Assembly: GCA_021847125.1 (NCBI GenBank) | Contig: JAJZUK010000026.1 | Span: 1-8,697 of the forward strand | DNA length: 8,697 bases | Reading direction: 5' to 3' | Origin: Pseudomonadota bacterium | Lineage (GTDB): Bacteria > Pseudomonadota > Gammaproteobacteria > Burkholderiales > SG8-39 | Part shown: one piece after another, positions 1-6,653 of the stretch | Layout: each line of letters opens with the position of its first letter | Numbering within the stretch: position 1 is the first letter of the stretch | Program-made: the position numbers and the translations under genes | Notes under the pieces: model-generated | Databases searched by the model: none | Seen by the model: only the letters and a program-made list of their open reading frames with translations | Told to the model about the DNA's origin: nothing

Positions 1-362
1 AATCGACCTACAACTTCGAGCAGTCCAATACCGAAATGCTGTTCCGCCATTTTTCCGATTACGAGGCCGAGGCGAAACGCCTGGTGCGCTCGCAGCTCGC
101 GCTGCCCGGCTACGAGATGGTGCTCAAGGCGGCGCACACGTTCAATCTGCTCGATGCGCGCGGCGCGATTTCGGTTACCGAGCGCGCCGCCTATATCGGG
201 CGCATCCGCAATCTTGCGCGCAGCGTGTCGCAGTCCTATTTCGATTCCCGACTGCGCCAGAATTTCCCCATGTGCCGGCCGGAACAACTGGCGAGCCTAG
301 GAATCGACCTTGCCGCGCTGCAAGCCGACCTGGTTGAAAGGGAAACGCGCAATGAGCGCTAG
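1..362 (+). CDS. glyQ: Glycyl-tRNA synthetase alpha subunit, C-terminal end (partial)
   Basis: This is the C-terminal 119 residues of the class II GlyRS alpha subunit; the start lies upstream of the window. In the alpha2beta2 bacterial enzyme, alpha carries the aminoacylation core that activates glycine and charges tRNA-Gly in the cytoplasm. The reading frame is open from position 3 and begins [17 protein letters not shown], followed by [20 protein letters not shown] and then RIRNLARSV. These are hallmark stretches of the GlyQ C-terminal region. The TAG stop (360-362) lies 11 bp inside the next gene, glyS, so the two subunits are probably translationally coupled, which fits their fixed stoichiometry. 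The catalytic motifs are outside the window and cannot be judged. Confidence 0.96.
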   Translation, partial: STYNFEQSNTEMLFRHFSDYEAEAKRLVRSQLALPGYEMVLKAAHTFNLLDARGAISVTERAAYIGRIRNLARSVSQSYFDSRLRQNFPMCRPEQLASLGIDLAALQADLVERETRNER

Positions 363-2481
363 CCTGCTGGTCGAGCTGTTCACCGAGGAGTTGCCGCCCA
401 AGGCGCTGAAAACCCTGGGCGACGCGTTCGCGCAAGGGGTCGCGTCGGGCCTTGCGCAGCGCGGCCTGCTCGGCCAGGGCCATGAGACCAGGGCGTATTG
501 CACGCCGCGCCGGCTGGCCGTTCATATTTCGGCCGTACTTGCGCGCTCGCTCGACCGCGAGCAGACCAAAAAGCTGATGCCGGCGAAAGTCGCTTTCGAT
601 CCCGCGGGAAATCCGGCGCCGGCCCTCGCCAAGCGCCTGGAAAAAGAGGGCTATGCCGCGGACGTCGATATGACCGGGCTGATCGAGCGCCGCAGCGAAG
701 GCGGCGCGGAGTACGTATTCCTGCACCAGATCGTGCCGGGCACGCAGCTGGCCGACGCCCTGCAGGCCAGCCTCGAGGAGGCGATCACGCGGCTGCCCAT
801 ACCCAAGGTAATGAGCTATCAACTCGCCGACGGAACAACGACCGTGCAGTTCGTGCGCCCGGTTCACGGGCTGCTCGCCCTGCACGGCCCCGAGGTAGTG
901 CCGGTCTCCATCCTCGGCCTCGATGCCGGCCGCATCACCCATGGCCATCGCTTCCAGGGCGTGCCGGACATTCCCGTGGCGGCGGCGGACGCCTACGAAG
1001 AGGCGCTCGCCGCCCATGGCCAGGTGATCGCCAGGTTCGACGCGCGCCGCACCGAAACCGAGAGGCAGCTACTCGCCAAGGCCGGGGCCCTGGGCGCTTC
1101 GCTAGGCCCGGAGCAGGACGTCGCGCCTTTGCTCGACGAAGTCACCGGGCTGGTCGAATTTCCGAGCGTCTACGCCGGGGAGTTCGACCCCGAATTTCTC
1201 GCCGTGCCGCAGGAGTGCCTGGTGCTCACCATGCGCACCAACCAGAAGTATTTCCCGCTGTTCGACGCCGCCGGGAAGCTGATCAACCGTTTCCTCATCG
1301 TCAGCAACATGCGGCTAGCCGACCCGAAGAATATCGTCGAAGGCAACAATCGCGTCGTGCGCCCGCGCCTCGCCGACGCGCGTTTCTTTTTCGAGACCGA
1401 CAAGAAACAGCGCCTGGAGACCCGCGTGCCGCAGTTGGGCGCCATCGTCTATCACAACAAACTCGGCAGCGCGCTGGAGCGCACCGAACGCGTGCAGTTG
1501 CTGGCGGGAAAAACCGCCCGCGCGATCGGCGCCGATCCGGTGCTGGCCGAACGCGCTGCCTGGCTGGCCAAGGCCGACCTCGTGACCAGCATGGTCGGCG
1601 AGTTTCCGGAACTGCAGGGCATCATGGGAGGCTACTACGCCCGCGCCGACGGCGAGCATGCCCAGGTGGCCGAAGCGCTGCGCGATCAATACCGGATCCG
1701 CTACGACGGCGACGAAGCGCCCGCGAATCTGATCAGCATGAGCCTGTTCATCGCCGATCGCGTCGAGACCCTGGTCGGCATCTGGGGCATCGGGCTCAAG
1801 CCGAGCGGCGACAAGGATCCGTTCGGCCTGCGCCGTGCCGCCCTCGGCCTGATCAATGCCTTCGAGCTGCTGGGAGCGACGGCCCGGGTGCAGAACAAAA
1901 CATTCACGCTGCGGCTGGACGAACTGCTGCGACAGGCTGCTGCGCTGTTCAAACCAGGCGTGCTCGACCAGGACGCGCCTGCCGCGATCATGGAATTCGT
2001 CTACGAGCGCTACCGCCACCAGCTGATCGGGCTATTCGAGCGCAACGCAGTCGACGCGGTGATCGCATTGCAGCCGCCGCTGCATGAGGTGGTGCAGCGG
2101 GTGCGCGCAGTGATCGAATTCGGTACGCTGCCCGAAGCCGACGCGCTCGCCGCAGCCAACAAGCGCATCAGCAATATCCTGAAGAAGGCCGTCTGGAGCG
2201 GTTCTCCGGCCGATGCCTCGCTGTATGCCGAACCTGCCGAGAAGGCGCTCGCCGCGGCGATGGACAGCATCCGCCCCGACGCGCGGCGGCGCTTTGCCGC
2301 CAACGACTATGCCGGTACGCTGAAGCTGCTGTCGCAGACGAGGCAGGCGGTGGACGTGTTTTTCGATCAGGTGATGGTCATGGCCGAGGACCCGCAGTTG
2401 CAAAAGAACCGGATCGCGCTGCTGCGCGATCTGCACGGTTTGATGAACATGGTCGCCGACATTTCCAAACTTGCCGCATGA
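352..2481 (+). CDS. glyS: Glycyl-tRNA synthetase beta subunit
   Basis: This encodes the beta subunit of tetrameric bacterial GlyRS, 709 aa, close to the usual length of about 690. Beta mainly recognises and binds tRNA-Gly, supporting glycine charging by alpha. The N-terminus [15 protein letters not shown] is diagnostic. Further family blocks are [12 protein letters not shown] (294-305), HNKLG (368-372) in the HD-like part, [20 protein letters not shown] (407-426), [15 protein letters not shown] (485-499), and [12 protein letters not shown] near 602-613 in the DALR-like C-terminal region. The frame is open upstream to 310, but the ATG at 352 fits the family N-terminus and follows a purine-rich GAAAGGGAA (336-344). 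The start overlaps the glyQ stop by 11 bp. No truncation or missing block is seen. Confidence 0.98.
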   Translation: MSASLLVELFTEELPPKALKTLGDAFAQGVASGLAQRGLLGQGHETRAYCTPRRLAVHISAVLARSLDREQTKKLMPAKVAFDPAGNPAPALAKRLEKEGYAADVDMTGLIERRSEGGAEYVFLHQIVPGTQLADALQASLEEAITRLPIPKVMSYQLADGTTTVQFVRPVHGLLALHGPEVVPVSILGLDAGRITHGHRFQGVPDIPVAAADAYEEALAAHGQVIARFDARRTETERQLLAKAGALGASLGPEQDVAPLLDEVTGLVEFPSVYAGEFDPEFLAVPQECLVLTMRTNQKYFPLFDAAGKLINRFLIVSNMRLADPKNIVEGNNRVVRPRLADARFFFETDKKQRLETRVPQLGAIVYHNKLGSALERTERVQLLAGKTARAIGADPVLAERAAWLAKADLVTSMVGEFPELQGIMGGYYARADGEHAQVAEALRDQYRIRYDGDEAPANLISMSLFIADRVETLVGIWGIGLKPSGDKDPFGLRRAALGLINAFELLGATARVQNKTFTLRLDELLRQAAALFKPGVLDQDAPAAIMEFVYERYRHQLIGLFERNAVDAVIALQPPLHEVVQRVRAVIEFGTLPEADALAAANKRISNILKKAVWSGSPADASLYAEPAEKALAAAMDSIRPDARRRFAANDYAGTLKLLSQTRQAVDVFFDQVMVMAEDPQLQKNRIALLRDLHGLMNMVADISKLAA

Positions 2482-2510
2482 ACCGCGTACACGTGAGAAT
2501 TGCGCCATGA
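2478..2510 (+). CDS. Possible 10-codon bridging mini-ORF between glyS and gmhB
   Basis: The glyS stop is part of ATGA (2478-2481), which opens a 10-codon frame ([10 protein letters not shown]). That frame ends in TGA at 2508-2510, overlapping the gmhB ATG (2507-2509) as another ATGA. A terminating ribosome could in principle reinitiate at each junction and reach gmhB, whose own ribosome binding site is weak. No Shine-Dalgarno sequence precedes the mini-ORF, and so short a frame can easily arise by chance in GC-rich DNA. It is recorded as a possible coupling element, not a claimed gene. Confidence 0.15.
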   Translation: MNRVHVRIAP

Positions 2511-3055
2511 CGACCCGTCCGATGAAACTCGTAGTGCTCGACCGCGACGGCGTGATCAACCTCGACAGCGACCAATATATCAAGAGCCCGGAGGAATGGA
2601 AGCCGATCCCGGGCAGCCTGGAGGCGATCGCGCGCCTCACGCAGGCCGGGTTTCGCGTCGTGGTCGCCACAAACCAATCCGGACTAGGACGCGGCCTGTT
2701 CGACATGGCCACGCTCAACGCGATGCACGACAAAATGCACAAAGCGGTGAACCAGCTGGGCGGGCGCATCGATGCGGTGTTCTTCTGTCCGCACGCGCAG
2801 GACGCGGGCTGCGACTGCCGCAAACCGAAGCCGGGCATGCTGCGCGAGATCGCCGCGCGCTTCGATCTCGCGCTCGCCGGGGTGCCGGTGATCGGCGACT
2901 CCCTGCGCGACCTGCAGGCGGCGAGCGCGGTCGGCGCCCGGCCGGTCCTGGTGCTGACCGGCAAGGGCGAACAGACCCTCAAATCCGGCGGCCTGCCCGA
3001 AGGCACCGAAATCCACCGCGATCTGGCCGCCGCCGCCCTGGCGCTCGCCGCATGA
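2507..3055 (+). CDS. gmhB: D-glycero-beta-D-manno-heptose-1,7-bisphosphate 7-phosphatase
   Basis: This 182-aa HAD-superfamily phosphatase removes the 7-phosphate of heptose bisphosphate in the cytoplasm, a step in making ADP-heptose for the LPS inner core. Motif I is LDRDGVIN, with nucleophile D12 and acid/base D14. Motif II is ATNQSG (54-59). The zinc-binding loop is C94-P-H96 followed by C102-D-C104, and it continues into RKPKPG with the motif III lysine K106. Motif IV is GDSLRD (130-135). The Cys/His loop and length separate GmhB from the related histidinol-phosphate phosphatase. An in-frame TTG at 2471 would add 12 residues inside the glyS end; ATG 2507 fits the family better. The ribosome binding site is weak (GTGAGA, about 9 nt upstream). 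It overlaps plsC by 4 bp. No other heptose gene is in the window. Confidence 0.95.
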   Translation: MTTRPMKLVVLDRDGVINLDSDQYIKSPEEWKPIPGSLEAIARLTQAGFRVVVATNQSGLGRGLFDMATLNAMHDKMHKAVNQLGGRIDAVFFCPHAQDAGCDCRKPKPGMLREIAARFDLALAGVPVIGDSLRDLQAASAVGARPVLVLTGKGEQTLKSGGLPEGTEIHRDLAAAALALAA

Positions 3056-3780
3056 TGGTCCTGCGCGCATTCGTCTACTACCTGCTGCTGGTCGTCATCG
3101 TCGTGCCCTATTGGGTGATGATCATGTGCGTGGCCTGGCTGCCGCGCATACCGCGCTGGAAGGTCATCGCCGGCTGGCCGCGCCTCGCCGCCTGGCTGGC
3201 GATCTACGTGCTCGGCATCCGCTACGAAGTGCGCGGGCGGGAGAACATTCCGGCCGAACCGGTGGTGATTCTGTCCAAGCACTCCTCCGCCTGGGAGACC
3301 CTCGCCTACTCCGGGATTTTTCCGCCCCACGTCTACGTGATGAAGCGCGAGCTGATGTGGCTGCCCTTCCTCGGCTGGGGACTGGCGCTGTTCAATCCCA
3401 TATTCATCGACCGCGCCGACCGCAAGAACGCGATGCGGCGCACGGTCGAGATCGGCAAGGAGCGGTTCGCTCAGGGTTTCAACATCATGATGTTCCCGGA
3501 AGGCACGCGCATCGCGGTCGGCAAGCGCGGCAGGTACAAGCTCGGCGGCGCAGTCGTCGCGGTCCAGACCGGCGCGCGCGTGCTGCCGGTGGCGCACAAC
3601 GCGGGGCTGCTGTGGCCGCGCAATTCCTTTCTGAAGCACCCCGGTAAGGTGACCGTGGTGATCGGCAAGCCCATAGACAGTGCCGGCCACACGCCCGAGC
3701 AATTGATGCGCAAGGTCGAGGACTGGATCGAAAGCCAGGTGGAGATCCTGGTGCGCGCCGAGCGCCCCGATGCAGCTTGA
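3052..3780 (+). CDS. plsC: 1-acyl-sn-glycerol-3-phosphate acyltransferase (PlsC family)
   Basis: This 242-aa membrane-associated acyltransferase probably converts lysophosphatidic acid to phosphatidic acid, the precursor of membrane phospholipids. A hydrophobic N-terminal segment (about residues 7-30) would anchor it in the inner membrane. Family blocks are present: motif I around H77, motif II NPIFIDRADR (115-124), motif III FPEGTR (148-153), and motif IV VLPVAHNAG (177-185). Motif I reads KHSSAWETL, so the canonical HX4D dyad is H77-X4-E82, with Glu in place of Asp. Everything else looks intact, so I infer an active enzyme of a variant subfamily. The start is either ATG of ATGATG at 3052; the first overlaps the gmhB stop by 4 bp, a classic coupled junction. 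The exact acyl acceptor cannot be read from sequence. Confidence 0.92.
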   Translation: MMVLRAFVYYLLLVVIVVPYWVMIMCVAWLPRIPRWKVIAGWPRLAAWLAIYVLGIRYEVRGRENIPAEPVVILSKHSSAWETLAYSGIFPPHVYVMKRELMWLPFLGWGLALFNPIFIDRADRKNAMRRTVEIGKERFAQGFNIMMFPEGTRIAVGKRGRYKLGGAVVAVQTGARVLPVAHNAGLLWPRNSFLKHPGKVTVVIGKPIDSAGHTPEQLMRKVEDWIESQVEILVRAERPDAA

Positions 3781-4522
3781 ACTGCCGCTGGCGGTCGCGC
3801 CGGCGGCGCCGCCCGCGGGTACGCTGCGTTACATCCAGCTCGGCAGCGAGATCGTGGGCTACCGCTTCCGCCGCGCGCGCCGCCGCTCTATCGGCATTGC
3901 GATCGACGACGACGGCCTGCGCGTAGCCGCGCCGGGGCACGCGCCGATCGCCGAGGTCGAGGCCTTCATGCGCGAGAAAGCCCATTGGGTGTTGAAAAAA
4001 CTGTCCGAGAGGCGCAATTCACCCAAACCGCCGGTGGTCGACTGGTCGGACGGCGCGACGATCGCCCTTCTGGGCGCTCCGGTAAGCATCGCACTCGTGC
4101 CCGGCCGGCGCGACATCAGGCTGGAAAACGGCCGCCTCGGAATCGGCCTCGCGCCGCGCGGCGAACCGGCGGCATTGAGGCAGCGCGGCATCGCATGGAT
4201 CAAGGAGCACGCGCGCACGCTGTTTGGCGAGCGCCTGGCGCTGTACGCGGCCGATCTGGGGGTGCCGACCCCGGCGCTGACGCTGTCCAATGCGCGCAAA
4301 CAGTGGGGGCTGTGCCGCGAGGACGGACGGGTGCGCCTCAACTGGCGCCTGATCCACCTGCCGCTGCACCTGGTCGATTATGTAGTCGCGCACGAACTGG
4401 CGCATCTGCGGGAAATGAATCACTCGGCGCGCTTCTGGGCCGTGGTCGGCGCGCTCTATCCCGATTACCGCCAGGCGCGCAGCGAACTGCGCCACTGCAA
4501 CCACCGACTGCCAATTTTATAG
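3770..4522 (+). CDS. YgjP-like (DUF45) zinc metallopeptidase
   Basis: This 250-aa protein belongs to the YgjP/DUF45 family, predicted zinc-dependent peptidases related to SprT/WLM proteins. The C-terminal core holds HELAH (208-212) followed by EMNH, giving likely zinc ligands H208, H212 and H218 with E209 as catalytic base, then RFW. Just before it, QWGLC (178-182) and LNWRLI (190-195) match the family block usually written WGSC...LNWRLI; here the Ser is Leu181 (codon CTG, 4310-4312). The N-terminal half has basic [10 protein letters not shown] and DGLRVAAPG, typical strands of this family. No signal peptide or membrane segment is seen, so it is probably cytoplasmic. The start overlaps plsC by 11 bp with only a weak ribosome binding site, suggesting coupling. 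The substrate is unknown to me. Confidence 0.9.
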   Translation: MQLELPLAVAPAAPPAGTLRYIQLGSEIVGYRFRRARRRSIGIAIDDDGLRVAAPGHAPIAEVEAFMREKAHWVLKKLSERRNSPKPPVVDWSDGATIALLGAPVSIALVPGRRDIRLENGRLGIGLAPRGEPAALRQRGIAWIKEHARTLFGERLALYAADLGVPTPALTLSNARKQWGLCREDGRVRLNWRLIHLPLHLVDYVVAHELAHLREMNHSARFWAVVGALYPDYRQARSELRHCNHRLPIL

Positions 4523-4528
4523 GAGGGG
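4521..4528 (+). promoter_or_regulatory. Strong ribosome binding site of gloA, overlapping the upstream stop codon
   Basis: AGGAGGGG lies 4 nt before the gloA ATG at 4533 and is the best Shine-Dalgarno sequence in the window. The last two bases of the upstream metallopeptidase stop codon (TAG, 4520-4522) are its first two bases. Ribosomes ending the upstream gene would therefore cover the gloA binding site. This fixes the gloA start and suggests gloA is translated more strongly than the weakly initiated genes before it. Confidence 0.85.
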
Positions 4529-4532
4529 AACC

Positions 4533-4916
4533 ATGAGAATTCTGCATACGATGCTGCGCGTGGGAAACATGGGGCGCTCGGTGAAGTTCTACACCGAGGT
4601 CATGGGCATGAAGCTGTTGCGCACCACCGACCGGCCGGAACAGAAATATTCGCTGGCGTTCGTCGGCTACGGCGCCGAGGAGGCGCAGGCGGTGATCGAA
4701 CTCACCTACAACTACGGCGTCGACCGCTACGACCTGGGGAACGCATTCGGGCACCTCGCGATTGAAGTTCCGGACGCCTATAAAGCCTGCGCAACGGTCA
4801 AAGCCAAAGGCGGCGTGGTGAGCCGCGAAGCCGGGCCGGTCAAGGGCGGCAGCACTGTGATCGCCTTCGTGCAGGATCCGGACGGCTATAAGATCGAGCT
4901 GATCGAGCGCAAATAA
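4533..4916 (+). CDS. gloA: Lactoylglutathione lyase (glyoxalase I)
   Basis: This 127-aa vicinal-oxygen-chelate enzyme isomerises the hemithioacetal of methylglyoxal and glutathione to S-lactoylglutathione, the first step of cytoplasmic methylglyoxal detoxification. Metal ligands H5, E56, H74 and E122 fall at the same numbers I recall for E. coli GloA. Two beta-alpha-beta-beta-beta modules are evident: residues 1-60, beginning [11 protein letters not shown], and 70-127, beginning FGHLAIEV and ending [15 protein letters not shown]. The compact length without the extra loops of eukaryotic Zn enzymes points to the Ni2+-preferring bacterial class (inference from known families). It is the last gene of the plus-strand run; no glyoxalase II gene is in the window. 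Confidence 0.97.
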   Translation: MRILHTMLRVGNMGRSVKFYTEVMGMKLLRTTDRPEQKYSLAFVGYGAEEAQAVIELTYNYGVDRYDLGNAFGHLAIEVPDAYKACATVKAKGGVVSREAGPVKGGSTVIAFVQDPDGYKIELIERK

Positions 4917-5009
4917 GTTACGTTACGTCGGCCGAGTGTTCCAGCGGCCGTAGCAGGTCAGGATATGAATCCGATGCCGCGGCGCATCGCAGGCACGAGC
5001 CTTGAAACA

Positions 5010-5034
5010 GCCCGCGCGAGGGCTATGCGCGGGC
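5010..5034 (-). terminator. Intrinsic terminator candidate for the 218-aa unknown gene
   Basis: A perfect 8-bp GC-only stem, GCCCGCGC (5010-5017) with GCGCGGGC (5027-5034), encloses a 9-nt loop. On the minus strand it begins 4 nt after the stop of the unknown gene and is followed by TGTTTC, a short interrupted T-rich tail. On the plus strand the sequence after it (GGTCCTATA) lacks a T run, so it best serves the minus strand. It may also block read-through from gloA in the convergent arrangement. Confidence 0.55.
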
Positions 5035-5038
5035 GGTC

Positions 5039-5695
5039 CTATAAAGCGGCACCACGGTATTTGCGCAGCGCGCTGGGCTGGCCGATCAGCATTTTGGCGA
5101 ATTCTTCCAGCAAAGCCTCATCGATATCGGCCGCCGGAATGCGCAGTTCGTCCACGCCCAGGCGGAAGAAATGCTTGCCCTTCACCACCAGCCGCGCGTT
5201 GTCGTAGTCGGCTGTGATCGTGATGTCGCAGGTCACATTGCCCGGTATGGTGAATTTCGTCTTTTCGAAACCGCCGCCCGGCTTCTTGATCTTCTCTTCG
5301 GTGAATTTCATGCCCAAGCCCCATAGCACGTCGTTTACCTTTTGTATCGCGCCGGGCATGTCGCGCTCGACGCTGAGGCTGGCGGGCGAGGCCCATTTGA
5401 TGAACAGCGTAATATTGTCGTAGTAGTCCCTGTCGCCGATCTTCTTCTTGCGATAGTCGATGAACGACTCGGCGAAAGCCAGGTTCTGGAATTCTCCGAT
5501 GCCCGGTATCGTATATACCGTCGGATTGGTCGGCTTGAGCACCGCCAGCTGCTTCAGCAGGTCGTTCAGGTACATGAACGTCTGGTGCATCTTGCCCTCG
5601 ACCAGCTTGATGCTTTCCTGCAGAAAGGACTGATGGGAAAGCTGCTGGCTTTTCACCATGTCCGCCTGTTTTTTCAGATCGTCGAGCAAGCCCAT
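5039..5695 (-). CDS. Conserved-looking protein of unknown function, 218 aa
   Basis: I do not recognise a named domain. The first 50 or so residues look helical and charged (MGLLDDLKKQADMVKSQQ onward), possibly a short coiled coil. A block follows with YTIPGIGEF (61-69) and IDYRKKKIGDRDYYDNITLF (79-98). A glycine patch PGGGF (139-143) precedes a beta-rich stretch with alternating hydrophobics: VTCDITITADYD (154-165) and ARLVVKG (167-173). The end is acidic-helical, EALLEEFAKMLIGQPSALRKY (193-213). There is no signal peptide, membrane segment or catalytic signature, so a cytoplasmic protein is likely. ATG at 5695 has GGAGA five nt upstream. The gene is richer in Lys, Asp and Phe and less GC-rich than its neighbours. 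A promoter, leader and terminator frame it as a separate unit after rsmA. I have a vague memory of similar hypothetical proteins in Betaproteobacteria, unverified. Confidence 0.85.
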   Translation of the reverse strand: MGLLDDLKKQADMVKSQQLSHQSFLQESIKLVEGKMHQTFMYLNDLLKQLAVLKPTNPTVYTIPGIGEFQNLAFAESFIDYRKKKIGDRDYYDNITLFIKWASPASLSVERDMPGAIQKVNDVLWGLGMKFTEEKIKKPGGGFEKTKFTIPGNVTCDITITADYDNARLVVKGKHFFRLGVDELRIPAADIDEALLEEFAKMLIGQPSALRKYRGAAL

Positions 5696-5770
5696 ACTAT
5701 TCTCCGGCGTGTAACCTCAGAGTCCGCTGCAAAAATGACGGATACCCCGCCCCACCCTCTGGTCGGAGCC

Positions 5771-5791
5771 TGTTTCAGCGTTTCCGAAACA
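5771..5791 (-). other. Small hairpin in the leader of the 218-aa unknown gene
   Basis: On the plus strand, TGTTTC (5771-5776) pairs with GAAACA (5786-5791). A second GTTTC (5780-5784) can pair alternatively with GAAAC (5786-5790), though with a 1-nt loop. One inverted arm therefore faces two direct copies. It lies in the 154-bp gap between rsmA and the unknown gene, inside the predicted untranslated leader. There is no T run after it on the minus strand, so it is not a convincing rsmA terminator. A regulatory role is speculative. Confidence 0.25.
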
Positions 5792-5818
5792 AGCCGTTCG
5801 AATGCGGCGCGGGGGACT

Positions 5819-5847
5819 ATTGTGCCAGCCGCAGGCGCGTTTGTGAA
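5819..5847 (-). promoter_or_regulatory. Sigma70-like promoter candidate for the 218-aa unknown gene
   Basis: Read on the minus strand, TTCACA (5847-5842; 5 of 6 matches to TTGACA) is separated by exactly 17 nt from CACAAT (5824-5819; 4 of 6 matches to TATAAT, with the conserved A at position 2 and the final T). It sits directly after the rsmA stop (5852-5850). Transcription would start near 5812, leaving a leader of about 115 nt before the ATG at 5695. The -10 box is imperfect, so this is a candidate only. Confidence 0.4.
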
Positions 5848-5849
5848 TA

Positions 5850-6638
5850 TCAATGCGCGGTGGATTTGTCTTTGCTGGCCAAATAGTTGCTGATCGCGAC
5901 GAAATCGGCCACCGCGAGGTTTTCCGCGCGCAGGCCGGGCGCGATCGCGAGCGCGGCGTAGTCGCCGGCCTCGAGCAGCCCGGCGAGGGAATTGCGCAAG
6001 GTCTTGCGCCGCTGCGCGAAAGCGCGCCGCACCACTTGCGCCAAGCCGTCATCGCTAGCCGCCGTCAGCTGCGCCTGCGGCCGCGGGCACATGCGCACCA
6101 CCGCCGAATGCACCCGCGGCGGCGGTGAAAACGCGTCGGGGCCTACCTCGAACAGCAGCTCCATGTCGAAACGGTACTGCAGCATCACCGACAAGCGGCC
6201 ATAGTCGCCGCCGCCGGGGCGGGCCACCATGCGCTCGACCACCTCTTTTTGCAGCATGAAATGCATGTCGCGTATGCGCTCGGCGTAGCGCGCCAGGTGA
6301 AACAGCAGCGGCGTGGAAATATTGTAGGGCAGGTTCCCGACCACGCGCAGCTCGCGCGGCAGCAGGGAAAAATCGAACTCGAGCACGTCGCCCGCATGCA
6401 CCGAAACGCGCTCCGGCGGGTAGGCAAGCCGCAGGCGCGCGATGATGTCGCGGTCGATCTCGATCACGTGCAGGTGGCGCAGCACCGCCGTCAGCGGCGC
6501 GGTGAGCGCCTCCAGCCCGGGGCCGATCTCCACCATGGAATCCTCCGCCTGCGGCCGGATCGCGGCGACGATGCCGGCGATCACCGCCTGGTCGGTCAGA
6601 AAATGCTGACCAAACCGTTTGCGGGGGACGTGTTTCAT
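5850..6638 (-). CDS. rsmA: 16S rRNA (adenine(1518)-N(6)/adenine(1519)-N(6))-dimethyltransferase
   Basis: RsmA (KsgA), 262 aa, uses S-adenosylmethionine to dimethylate two adjacent adenines in helix 45 of 16S rRNA late in 30S assembly. The N-terminus KRFGQHFL (8-14) is diagnostic. SAM-binding motif I is [11 protein letters not shown] (36-46), followed by the acidic VIEID (58-62) and GDVLEF (83-88). The catalytic motif IV is NLPYNIS (102-108). [12 protein letters not shown] (170-181) and [13 protein letters not shown] (206-218) complete the family pattern, and the C-terminal helical domain looks full length. The gene starts 15 nt after the pdxA stop without a recognisable Shine-Dalgarno sequence, so translation probably depends on pdxA. 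The order surA-pdxA-rsmA matches that of E. coli and relatives; apaG and apaH do not follow here. Loss of this enzyme is known to give kasugamycin resistance. Confidence 0.97.
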   Translation of the reverse strand: MKHVPRKRFGQHFLTDQAVIAGIVAAIRPQAEDSMVEIGPGLEALTAPLTAVLRHLHVIEIDRDIIARLRLAYPPERVSVHAGDVLEFDFSLLPRELRVVGNLPYNISTPLLFHLARYAERIRDMHFMLQKEVVERMVARPGGGDYGRLSVMLQYRFDMELLFEVGPDAFSPPPRVHSAVVRMCPRPQAQLTAASDDGLAQVVRRAFAQRRKTLRNSLAGLLEAGDYAALAIAPGLRAENLAVADFVAISNYLASKDKSTAH

Positions 6639-6653
6639 CCGGCGAAGAGAGGC

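Noticed and set aside
175..1017. A 280-codon minus-strand open frame antisense to glyQ and glyS
   Set aside because: It is the antisense shadow of two recognisable genes with no domain or plausible start context.
498..2087. A 529-codon plus-strand open frame overlapping glyS
   Set aside because: It is out of frame inside a clear glyS gene. Its translation is dominated by Arg, Ala, Gly and Pro with no family motif, as expected of an alternate frame in GC-rich coding DNA.
2471..2506. TTG at 2471 as the start of gmhB
   Set aside because: It would add 12 residues not expected for GmhB and begin inside glyS. ATG at 2507 puts the nucleophile motif at the usual distance from the N-terminus.
2032..3702. 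A 556-codon minus-strand open frame antisense to glyS, gmhB and plsC
   Set aside because: It runs across three well-supported genes, has low-complexity composition and shows no recognisable domain. Long antisense frames are common where third codon positions are GC-rich.
4929..4950. Hairpin CGGCCG (4929-4934) / CGGCCG (4945-4950) 12 nt after the gloA stop
   Set aside because: A 6-bp stem with a 10-nt loop and no following T run is too weak to call a gloA terminator. CGGCCG is itself palindromic, so chance pairing is easy in this base composition.
5504..5520. CGGTAT-cgtat-ATACCG inverted repeat, an AT-rich spot inside the 218-aa gene
   Set aside because: It is fully explained as codons for TVYTIPG in an apparently conserved part of the protein. 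I see no sign of a separate regulatory role.
5342..5893. A 183-codon plus-strand open frame across the unknown gene and the end of rsmA
   Set aside because: It lies opposite a better-supported minus-strand gene with a ribosome binding site and terminator, crosses into rsmA, and has no motif.
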